This document shows, one piece after another, positions 12,601 through 24,600 of a stretch of DNA of 64,000 nucleotides. Location: NCBI GenBank assembly GCA_030068075.1, contig CM057825.1, forward strand, positions 125,696,739 through 125,760,738, written 5' to 3'. The DNA is from Paguma larvata (taxonomy: Eukaryota > Chordata > Mammalia > Carnivora > Viverridae). The position numbers were made by a program, and so were the translations under genes. Within the stretch, counting starts at the first letter, position 1; the number at the start of each line of letters is the position of its first letter. Under the pieces are notes generated by a model, which had not been told where the DNA came from, ran no database searches, and saw only the letters and a program-made list of their open reading frames with translations.

Positions 12601-15600
12601 AGACGACCACGAGGCCCCTCTCACCCCACCTCCGGTCCCAGTGCTGGCCTGTTAACCTTTTATGAGCACCCTGAGGGAACACTTATCTGAAGGTCTGCAA
12701 TCCCTCCAGTCCCCAAGGAAAATTAGATTGGGCTTCCTATTCCAAAATCGGAAGCACAGTACGCTTCTTCTGAGGAAACCGTCCTCGCGGGACTGTGCAC
12801 CCACCCCTCCCGCCCCCGCCTGCATACACACTGCAGGGAGCGGGACCCACAATGCCACTCCCACATGCCTACAGTGCACAGGATTTCTGTGCAGTGAGAT
12901 TTGAAATTTTTCTTTTAAAAAAAAATTTGTTCAGGGGCGCCTGAGTGGTTCAGTCGGTTAAGCATCTGACTCCGGATTTGGGCTCAGGTCATGATCTCAT
13001 GATTCCTGGGACCGAGTCCCGAGACAGGGCTCTGTGCTGATAGTGCAGGGCCTGCTGGGGATTCTCTCTCTCCCTCCCTCTCTGCCTCTCTCCTGCTCAT
13101 GTGAGTGCGTGTGCTCTCTCTCTCTCTCAAACTTAAAAAAAAAAAATCTGTTTCCCTAAAACTTTTTATGGTATTGCTCAAATTTATAAGTGTACATAAT
13201 GTTTACCAAATAAATCATTACTCTAAGAAAACTTTTAAAGCAGCTAGTTTCTGACCAACACCACAACTGACGTGATGATGCACCAGTATCTAAAGCATCG
13301 GGCGGGGTTCAGAGGGGTCTGTGCGCAGCTAATGGGGGACACACCCTAAGACGGAACTGTTTGTTTTTAAACTAGCGTGGGTAACATGGTTCTGGTCTCC
13401 TAAAGTAACGTGTGCTTTGGTAGCTTTAGGGGGTTTTTTTTTTGCCCTTTCAAGACCCCGTCCGTCTGGATGTGTTGCCTGAGCTATCTGACAACGAGCA
13501 CCTGGCACCTTGACAGAGTCGTGAGGCTATTATTTTTGAAAAACTGAGAACGTGTCTGTGGTCGCCATAATCGTAGACACGTTCATTGACTTTATCGCTC
13601 GGGGAGGACTGGCAGCACTGAGTTCGGTTCCAAACAGCCACGTGAGCCCCAGAGAAGGGAGGTGAGTAATCACTTGTGAAGATGGGGGGACGGTCCCACC
13701 CGCTCGCTCCTGCGCCCGCGCCACCGGGAGCCCGTCGCGGCAGCGGCTCCCTCCTCCCTCAGGACTCCGGGACTCGCCTTCATCCTGTGGCGGGGGTGTC
13801 TCGCCCAAGATGTCCTGACGACGTGCCAGGGAAAAGGGAAATGCAGACCAAACCCTGACCGGAATCGAAACCCCTAGGAAATCTTCAGCAAGGGCTCTCC
13901 GGCCGGCGTCCTCTGAGAGACTGGCACACTGTGATCCCAGACCCTCGCTGAGCAACCTCTAAGGCTACCCCTCCCGCACCTGTGGCCTGGCACGTGGGAG
14001 GGAGGGACTACCATCGGGCGACTCTAAAACCCACTGAGAGCGCTAATAAACGAACACCTATTAGGAGGGAGAACACCTATAGCCCTGAAGAAGAAAACTG
14101 TATTTGTTTTAATTAAATAAAACGTGTGAAGGCGGGGAGTTTAGAAGAACACGTCTGGGCCAGCGGGACCCTGGGGGAACCTGGGAGGGGATGGAGAATC
14201 TGCGTTCCTGCAACCGTGAGCGTGACTGAGGTAAGCCTGGAACACGGGATCCGCCTGGGGGAAGGGAGGCCCCACCGGACTCCCTCTCACGCTGCTGCCT
14301 CACAAAGCTGAAACCACACCCAAGCTGGCGTTCGTGAGGGCCGCCTCAGGAAGGTGTTGTTTGTTGTTGCTTACTGAGCACTTACTGAGTCACCTGCCAG
14401 GACCACGGCTGTGCTACGTGTCATCAGCTCACTCACACTCACGCCCGTCCTAGGTCCTGCTCGTCCTCACGCAGACGACAAAGCAGATACAGAAAGGATG
14501 AAGACCTTGCGTGAACGTGAACAGCTAAGAAATGACGGAGGCTGGCCTCAAACCCAGGCAGGCGGGAGCAGAAGGGCATCCGTGCAGCCTTTACGAAAGG
14601 ACACAACTGCGAAGGCTGGGCTTGCGACGGACTCGTGAGGCCGAGGACCTGGTCCCATGACCCGCCCCCTTCCTGGGCACCGGGCGCGGCAGCAGGAGAC
14701 TGCGGAGCGCCCCTGCTGTCCCATCTCTGCTCGGCGAGCAGCGGGCCTGGGGGACAGCGTGCTCCTCAGGGCCAGCGCCTTCCCACAGGGCACAGGACGG
14801 CGAGGAAGAAGCATCTCAGGAAGGTCTGGGTAGACTCCTCCAGATGGCCAGGTGACTGTCACCTTGATGTCGCTGGTGAGAACATGTGGAAGAGGAGGAG
14901 CGGTGGGCAGAGCGGGGCGCAGGGAGCCCCCCGCAGCCGGCGTGCATCAGGCTGCACCATCGGAACAGGCCTCGGCACAACCAGGGAAGACGCCCCCAGG
15001 CCCATCCTCCTCCTCCAGCTCGGACACCCCAACCTCACCAGGGAAGCTTCCAACCTGCCTCCCAGGTATCCCAACATCCAACACTGGGGAGTCCCAGACA
15101 ACGGATGGGAGTTTTGCCCCAACGTATCTAATACCTTTTTTTTTTTTTTAACATTTATTTGTTTTTGAGAGACGTAGACTGAGTGTGAGTGGAGATGGGG
15201 CAGAAAGAGAGGGAGACATAGGACGGTCCAGGCTCTGAGCTGCCAGCACAGAGCCCCACACAGGGCTCAAACTCACGAACTGTGAGATCACGACCTGAGC
15301 CGAAGTCGGACACTTAACCGACGGAGCCACCCAGGCGCCTCACCCCGACGTCTCTAAATCAACTGGCAAGCTGGTTTACGTCTGAGGTCATGTGATCCGG
15401 GCAAACACTAGTGTCTGTGGAGTGATGTGTGCTTGTCTCTACGGTCAACTACGAACACCCCGTCCATGAGTCTGAAGGCCCAGGGACCTGACCCTGCATC
15501 CAAGTGACCCAGTCCGGCAGGTGACGTCCAACCCTCGCTCTTTCAGTGACCACACGGGACACAGGCGGGGTCTGCTGAACGAGGGAATGAATGAACACAC

Positions 15601-18600
15601 AAATAAAAACTGAGGACGAAGCACCATCAACCCCAAACTAAAGGCTGCAACTGAGCAGCCAAAAAGACACAGGAGTTGTTGGGCCCACACAAATAAGTTG
15701 TGGGCTTGTGTTTTGGGGTTTGTTTTTGTTTTTTTTAATTAGATGTTAACACCTAGAAATCAGGAGCTCTCACTAGGAAATCTCAACTTGTGATTTCTCT
15801 TTCAACCATGCAAAGGATCTGGCAGCCCCGAGTCTGTCTTCCCACGTGGCTGCAGAGAGCTGGGGCTCGGCGGCGGCTGCTCCCTCTCGAGGGTCGCCAG
15901 CCTCGAGTGTGCACCCAGCACCCTTCGGCCATTCGCACGTCCCCCGCGGCCCCACCGGCACACGGTGTGAGAGCCCTGGCTTGAGGCTTAACCACCCGCC
16001 GCCCGGCAGGAGCTGCACCAAACCCACTGTTCACATTGCCGCGAAACCCCGAGCCCATGTGCCAGCTCCGTGAGAGGCTAGCTGTGCCGGTTAAGACAGT
16101 GACTAGGAGACATCCAGAGCCCGGACCCCGCCACCGCAACGCCCCTGCCCAGCCCGTTCCTAGCCGCCTCAGGGCCAGGCACCACGAGGCAGCTCTGAAC
16201 AGCAGTGTTCCCACTAATCCCACTAATAAAAGATGTCTGCTCTCACCAGCAATCCACGCAGTCTGAACTTGCCCTCTTCATCCGTCACGGTGTCTTCTCC
16301 ATAAATACTACAGTCGTTCTGCCCCACGGCTTCCACGGCGACACCCTGCTCCGGCTCCCCATTTAAGGACGACACCGTGCCATAGCAGCTGGAGTGATGA
16401 GAGAAGAAAGGGAGCATGACACGCCTGGGCTGTTCTGAAGCACACACAGGACCTGAGGGAGAGCGTCCTGCGTTTACCCACAATTCGCGGGGCAAAACGG
16501 CCCAGTGGGAACTGCACCCCGACGACCCCAGGTGATTCGGCTCTGGCTACGTCACTTCCAACCCCCCTGAACACTGCCGTCGGTTTCTCTCCTCGGAGGT
16601 TCCAACGGGTGCCCCAGGAAATTACAATCAACAGAGGCCGAGCCTTATTTTATTCCTTGTTTTCATTACACTTTGTTTTAAATAATGAAGCATCCATGAA
16701 ATGAAATGAAAGCAGTTTCTCTCTCCTTGTACATACCCGTTTGAAAAAGGTCCATTTTCCTAAACTTTCTGCTGAGTCTTCATCTCAGCACTCCTGTGTC
16801 TGTTTACAAACACACATCGTGTGTGTAGAAACACCTTTACGGCTACGAACTACTAACACAGCTAACGTACAGCCTCGTGTACGTGTAGGAGCGTCTGCAC
16901 TAACCATCTACGGACGTGCTCTGACACACGGCAAAACCCGGGGAGCCAGAAGACAAGGAGGGCGAAGCTGAACATTTTATGCTCTCGCCAACATTTTGAA
17001 GCCTTACTCAAGTGAGTTCATTTTCTCCGCTTAAAAATTTAATTCGAGTTTCAAGCTCTTGTACAAATACAATTTTTAAGCAACTAAATGGGCGTTCTCA
17101 GGCCAATTTCAGAAAAGGACCTTGGCGACAGAATCGCTAACTCGGAGGGATCGGAGGAAAAAGGCAGCCGTCGAAACTCTCCGGGCCTGGTCTCTTATCT
17201 CCTCTGCCTCCCACACGAAACCTGAATGCAGGCTGGGTGGAGGCCCGGGGTCGCAGAGGCCCGCGTGGGACTCCAGAGCCCAGGCCTGCAGGACAGGGAC
17301 AGGCGGGCTGCGTACCTGTAGGCCGTTCGGTACCCGGTGACGGTGATCTTCAAGTTCTGCCCCTCCTGCACCTCGATCATTTGTGAGGACGGCTCGAACC
17401 GGAACTCCTTCATCATGGGTTTGAAGTAATACTGGCCGGGGCTCTGCGGAGAGACAACCAGGAGCTGAGCCTCCGCTGCCGCGTCTAGGACTGCTGCACA
17501 CACGGCGACGGAAGGCGTCAGGGACCGGAACGTGGTCACCAGAGCCCAGGGCTTCCGAACACAGACAGAAATGGTGACTCGGACTCTCCAGGAAACGGCT
17601 GCGTGAAGCAATTACAACTCTAACAGCAGCCGCCACACGTGCCTGTGATTTGGTGAGGCAGAAATCAATTTGAATGTTCCGAATGAAGAAACTGAGGCTC
17701 GGAGAGGTCAAGTAAGTCCCCTGAGACGACACAGCAAGTGAGCAGTGAGGGGAGGATGTGAAGCCAGGTGTGCATCCGCGCAGAGCATGTGATCTTTCAG
17801 AGACGCCTCGGTGCCCGCTCGGGACGTCCCTGGAGCAGTCCCTTTGTTCCCAGGACTCCGAGAACGGCAGTTGACGTGTACTGGCGAGTCCCCACCGGTC
17901 AGGGCCTCAGACTACATCCTGAACACAGCGCCGCCACCTGCCACCACGGGGAACGCGGCTTGCAGAACACACACACGGAACCACCAAGTAAGACTCGGCA
18001 TTCTAAACCACGCGGTCTTGTGGTCAAACAAAGGGACGCCTACGACAGGAGCCGCGGAGGCTGCGGTAATTAATTACACTGTCCTAGCGACAGGCCGGTG
18101 GGCAGAAAACAAGAGTGCGCGGAAGGGAACAGGAGTCGGCAGCGCTGAGTTCTGCTAAGAGCAAGGCTCTAACTACAAGCGGTCCCCTAAGAAACGCAAG
18201 ACACTCCCCGCCGCCGTCTGTCCTCAGGTCGTCAAGCCGCACCTAAGGCACGCTCGCCGGGTCCCCGCCCCCTCGTGGAACACGGGCAGGTGGCACGCCA
18301 CAGGACGCCTTACCAGGTTGGAGAACGTCAGAATGCCATTGTCCTGAGTCAAGAGGTTGGATCGAAACACGCCACCGCTGAGCGACAAGAGGACCCCGGG
18401 GAGGGGCTGGTCGTCTTCCGCCTTTATCTGGGGGGAGAAGGGGCGGCAGACCAAGGGTAAGCGTTAGCCGCTGAAGGCAGCATCTCGAAAGTCAGAGGGA
18501 GCGCTTCTGGGTTGTGTTTCTTTCACTGTTATCCATCGGCGGGACAGGTCTTCGTCCCCAGGGGTAACTAATGTTAACAGTTTGGTCTGTCGCCTTCCAG

Positions 18601-21600
18601 AACGGCTTCTGTGCCCACGCAAATGTACGAACGTTACGGCTAGCGCTGACCGACCACAGGGAAGGCGGACAGGGGGACCGAGCCCGGCACCTGCTGTCTT
18701 CCCCCAAGCGTGGACCCGGCTCCCCTCTCCTGCCGGTCCCCTATCTGCCGCACCGTGTCTTAGCGCACATCACCCTAAAACAGGCGCGCTCTGCCTGAAG
18801 ACCAGCCACCTCCTGCTGCGACAGAAAAGGAGACGACCAAACTTCCCGGAACACGCGTTCTCTGTGGACTTGTGGTCCCTTCTGTTCACGGGAGTGGAAC
18901 TGGGGGACGTCCTGCACTCCGAACTGAGAAAGACGCCCCCGCATTGCACACCGAAGTGGCCGTAACCAGTTTCGGTTCCATGAGTTACCTGTGCACGGGA
19001 AAATACACGCAAAACAGCGGATACTGTCTGAGTCACTGCAAACCTGAGCTAAAACCCAGTGTTTCAATGGTTACTTCCTTCTGACGCTGGACGTTTCTTC
19101 TACGTTTATCTCCCTGCTGGAACTGCTTCTGTAAACTCTCTCTTCAATATACTTTCTCGTTCTTATTTCTACGGGATTGTCGTCTTCTTACCAATTTTAG
19201 GAGTTCCTTGTAATCTCGGGTATTTCTTATGGTATAAAGATTTCTTCCTGGTTTGTTTGAATGTCTTTTAATTTGCTTTAAAAATGCATCCTGGGTCAGG
19301 GCGCCCGGGTGGCTCGGTCGGTTAAGCGTCTGACTTCAGCTCAGGTCACGATCTCACTGTTCGTGAGTTTGAGCCCCACATCAGGCTCAGAGCCTGGAGC
19401 CTACTTCAGATTCTGAGTCTCCCTCTCTCTGCCCCTCCCGTTTATGCTCTCTCTCTCTCTCTCAAAAAAAAAACATTAAAAAAAATTTTGTAAAAAAAAA
19501 AGCATCCCGCGCTACAGACTTTGAAATCTGCACTTGACGTGGTCTGTCCTCCCCGTCCCTGGACCTCCGTGTTGAAGACATTCACACGCGAGGACCTGCA
19601 GACTCAGTCCGGGCACCGCACACAGGCTTCTTCCCAGGAAGGATGGTGGGAAGAGACAGAGACATCAGATACCGCTACAGGAACGTGCTGTCCTTTCCCA
19701 CAGAACACGGTTAAGGGTAAGAGTTCAAAGAACTTCCCAAAAGGTATGCAAACGAGCTAAAGTCCACAGGTCTCCAAATTACGCTGAGTGAAAGAAGGCC
19801 CCAAAGGAGCGTACATCCTGCATGGCTCCGTTTGTGTCGAACTCGAGAAAATGCAAACTGGCCCGCAGTGACAGAGAGCAGACTGGATGAGCATGGAGGC
19901 CGGAGGGGGGGGGACCAAGGCGTGCGAGGAGACACCGAGCGGGCTGCCGGACTCTCACCATTCTCCCGGGTGCACCCGTATGCTGAAACTACCAAATTAT
20001 ACGCTTCAAGTGCAGTTTGGGGGACACCCGTAATGGCTCAATAAAACCACTTTTTGAAGCCGTGTTACCTCAAAGCTTACGCCGGCCAGGGCATAAGCCT
20101 TAAAGTCTCCGATGGTTCCCTCGACTGCGGTCAAGACGTAGCCTTCCTTCTGCGAGGACACCGTGTACTCCAGGTCGCTGTGCAGGGGCCCGACGCTGAG
20201 CAGAAGAAAGCGCACGCTGGAGACGGCTGTGCTCCATGCCCGCAGGGGGCCCCGTCCGCCCCGCACACGCCTGCGCTGCCGGCTGCGCCCACGTGAGCGC
20301 TTTGCCGCGGACTTACCTATAGGCGCCTTTGTCATCGGTGAAGACTGTGATCAGGGGTGAGCTCGCCCCCTTTTCACTGATGACGATCTCGACTCCCTCC
20401 AGCTCCGGGTGGATCTGGCCTTCCAGAAACAAGCCTGCTCTCCCGTGGATCTCAATCAGCTTCCCTGGGCAGCTCTCTGAAGGAAACAACCAGAGGGGCG
20501 GGGCATCGCTGCAGTGGGAGGGGCTTCCTGGACCGGGGCTTCCCGCTAAAGAAGGGCTGGACACTGAGGTACATGAAGCCCGTTCCAAAGGAGGCTGTTT
20601 ACGCATCGGAAACCTCAATAACCACGTGGCCCACACCCCCTCCATCCCTGAACGAGCTTGCTCGACTGCCAGGACTGTGAGCACACAACTCTAACAAAGG
20701 CTGGGTTCTCATGACCCCTCTGTGCGTCGTCCCAGGGCCTTTCCGGCAGCGGAGAGGCTGTGCCGCTGGACCCGGCACGGAAGACAACCCCAAACAGGAC
20801 GCCCGCCGAGGAGCCACGCTATTCAACGCGCTCTCCTGCCAAACGCAACCCACACACGTGCCCACGATCTGCTGAACCCATGACACTAGAGAAAACTGCC
20901 GGACGCCAAAAGACAAATATGCCACCAGCAATCGCTTCTAATTGTCCGGTCCCAAAAAGACCCTCCCTCGCTCCTACCAACAGGGACAAACACCACGGAC
21001 AGTTCAGACATACGATGGTTAATTCTCACATTTCAGCGACGGACGGTTTTGCTTTTCGCCTACCTTTCGGTAACAAACTAAAAACGTCAGGGAAAAAAGT
21101 AGCCCTTCTCCAGAAACATCAGTCAACTTCTAATAACCACAGTTACTTTCGGGACACCTAGGTGACTCAGTCAGTTAAGCGTCCAACTTCAGCTCAGGTC
21201 GTGATCTCACAGTTCGTGAGTTCGAGCCCATGTTGGGCTCTGCTGACAGCTCAGAGCCTGGAGCCTGCTTCAGATTCTGTGTCTCCCTCTCTCTCTCTGC
21301 CCTTCCCCTGCTTGCACTCTCTCTCTCCCTCTCGAAAATAAATAAACAATAAAAAAATTAAAAAAAAAATAACCACAGTTACTTTCACTGACCGAGACGG
21401 TTCCTCACTCACTCACTCGCTCACCAGACGGTAACGGCGCTGTGCCGCGGGGGTTGTGATGAGCCCTATGAAGGTGGCCTCGCTCTAACGACCACACAGA
21501 ACACGTTTCTAAATGCAGGGAACGGAACGCGTAACCACAAAGATGTGTCACTGGCTTCCCGAGACGACACTTACCTCCGCTGACAGTGGCTTCCATGGAC

Positions 21601-24600
21601 GGGGGATAAAAGAGCAGCTCTTTAGACGAGGGCGTGACGGTGATTTTCTCTCCAGACCTAAAACAACAAGAATTCTTCCATTTGGCTGGCTCTGCCCTCG
21701 GCCGGGAAGGACCGCAGGCGCGAGGGCGCCGCAGAGCGAGGGCTCACCGTGCCCAGTAGGAGAAGTCATGGGAGAAGGGGCCTCGCAACTCGTCGACCGT
21801 CTCCTGGGCAGGGGGTTTGGTCCGCCCCTCCCCGGCGTCCGCCTTGCCGTTCTTCTCCCTCTCCTGCCGGCGGCTCTCGATCTCGGCCAGCTGCTGCTCC
21901 CTCCGCAGCTCCTGCACGGACTTCAGGGGGCCCAGGACCAAGGCGGGCTCGCTGTCAATGGAAGATCTGGAAGAAAGGAAGGCGCAGCCCGGAGCCTGTG
22001 GTCACTGCCCGCTGCGGTCGGCGGGACCTGGACGGGTCTACACGAAGTCGCCCATCAGCAAATACCCGCCGCCTCCTGACGCCACCCCAGCGGCACGCTC
22101 CGCTCCTGTTCTGCATGAATGAATCGTTTTTTTGTTTTTTTTTTTTTAATTTTTTTTTTAATGTTTGTTTATTTTTTTTGAGACAGAGAAAGACAGAGCA
22201 TGAGCAGGGAAAGGGCAGAGAGAGAGAGGGAGACACAGAATCCGAAACAGGCTCCAGGCTCTGAGCTGTCAGCAGAGAGCCCGACGCGGGGCTCGAACTC
22301 TTAGACCGCGAGATCATGACCTGAGCCAAAGTCGGCCGCTCAACCGACTGAGCCACCCAGGTGCCCCAACGAATCGTTTTTAAAAAAATAAAAACTGAAC
22401 TTCTCTGTGACAGTAGCAGCGTCTAGCAGATCCGGGGAAACCAGGAACCTGGACAAGCGACCTTCCCTAACCGTGTGGAACTCACATTCCAGAGAGAAGA
22501 GGGGCAGACGATAAACAGAAAATGACGTCAGATTAAACGCAACGGAGGAAAATAAGGCGCCGCGGAGGGAGAGCGGCTGGCAGCGCGGGGTGCTGCTCCT
22601 CGCCGGGCTCCCCGGGCCGGGCTCCCCGGGCGGGGCGCGTACCAGGCACCGGAACAGCAAGGGGAAAGCCCTTGGAGCCCTGGGGACAGCTCCCGGCCAC
22701 GCCCAGGGGACAGCAAGGAGACCGAGGCGGCCGGGGCAGGGGACCCAGGGAAGAGTCAGATGCGTCAGAGGGTCCAGGGAGAGCAGGTGTCAGGCCCTGG
22801 GTTTCATTCTGGGCGGGACGGAGAGCCGCTGGAGTTGTAAGCAGAGAAATGACAACATCCCTGCTTTAAAAGGACTGTGGCTTCCGCGTGGAGAACACAG
22901 TCACGAAGCAAGAGAACCTGCTTTCCAAACAGGAGAGCCAGGCCGGATGGCCGTGGCAATGGCCCAGGCAAGAGACGGTGGATCGGACCAGAGATCGGAG
23001 GCAACGTGCTGAGAAGGGGCAGGATGACGGGCATATTTCAGCCGTAAAGCCACAGATCTGCACGGAGACTGCTTGAGCACGGGGTGCCGGGGAAGGAAGA
23101 GTCGAGGACCATCGAGAAAGACGACAAAGGCTAGGCCCGTGGAGGGCGACGACCAGGACTCCAAGTTGGGAGCCGGTGAGCACGAGATCCCCGTGAGGGG
23201 TCCCGGGGGTCCTCTCCAGCTTCTACGGTCCCCAGCACAAGCAACCGAAACAAAACCCCCTCTGAGGCTACAAAACTGAGTTCATTAAGCATGAAAATAA
23301 GGTCATACACGGTCACTCCTGGTCCAAATATGAACTTCTGGTCCTACCAGTAACTGCTGGTTTCCCAGAAGGAGGGCAGGAAAAGTCACTCTCCCGGCAC
23401 CAGGCGCCGCCCTGGGCCCACGGAAACAGTCCCGAGTCCTTGTCCTAGACGCCTGGCTCCCCTGGGGCGTGGGGCGCCCCTTCGACCCACTCCCCTCACC
23501 CAGAAGCCGAGGGCTGCCCCCAACACTCGTCCCGCCGGACCCCGCCGGTCGGCGATGCCACGTGCTGTCAACTCCATCTCCTCCGCAGCCTCCCCACGTC
23601 CGCTGCTCCCCTGCCCCGCCACCGTGCATCGGGCTGAACCTCCACTGACTCCCACCCACACCCCGGCAAGAGCTCCTCCCCCTGCCTCATGTGGCCGCTG
23701 TGTGTCCACTCAGAGGCCAGGGGCATCTTTCTGAAGCAAAACGATCATCCCTCTACCTAACACACACCGCAGCGTCCACGCGACAAAGCCGAGACCCGTA
23801 ACTCAGGCTGGCCCCGCGGCGCCTGCCTCCCGCACCACCCCTCCCCCCAGTGCCCACGGGGTCCAATTCAAGTATGCCCTCGTCCTACTTGCGACCTCAC
23901 AGTGCCACGTGTGACGCCTGAACCACTCACTGTCCGCGTCCCCCGTGAGACTGCAAGTCCCACGACCTCGGAGGCTGTGCCTGAGCCCTGAGAACCCTCA
24001 GCACTTGAGCGGGGGCGGACGAGCTGACAAGGCGGCGGACAGAACGCGGGACACGCAGCGGAGGCCACGGAAGGTGAGGAGGGGAAAGTTACTCAGGTTT
24101 CCATTTTCTGGCGCGAAGAGGGTCCTGATGCCAAACCCCGTTCTTTTCTCAAGGAAATCAGGGTGTCAGACGCACCTCACCACACAGCCGAACTCCCTCT
24201 CGAAGAGGACGTTCGCGTGAACCTGCCCCGCGGCGAGAGTCCGCCTCTCGTGTCCTTCCCCTCTTGTGACCCTTCACACCTCAGGTGCTCTCTGCTTTCC
24301 AAGCCTTCAAGGAAAGGTCTCTAGAAAAACAGGCAATTCTTCCAAATTTGCTAAAACGCCTGAAGTACAACGAACAAGCCAGAGATTTTTTTTTTCCTTT
24401 TGCAAAGACAGCAAGTGTAGAGAGTTCACACAGAAATTTAAGGCACTGAAACGAGCTGTCAGAGGGCTCTCCCCCATCCACAGTTAATTCTCGAACCGTG
24501 AAAGGAAAGGATCAAGGCTGCCGCGAATTTACGGCTATGTCATGGGAGCGGAAAGGCCGTGTGTACATCCACCCAGAGATAAGAAATCAAAAATAACTTC

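Larger units (their letters stand above)
13147..17315. other. NOMO introns 25 and 24, unassigned parts
   Basis: Beyond the listed SINEs and MIR, and exon 25 at 16247-16388, nothing is recognised. A T-rich run lies near 13433-13443. Confidence 0.6.

Noticed and set aside
12005..12682. 225-codon minus-strand open frame
   Set aside because: It merely includes NOMO exon 26 and reads through both flanking introns.
21513..22079. 188-codon plus-strand open frame
   Set aside because: It is antisense to NOMO exons 19-20, a GC-driven shadow with no recognisable protein.
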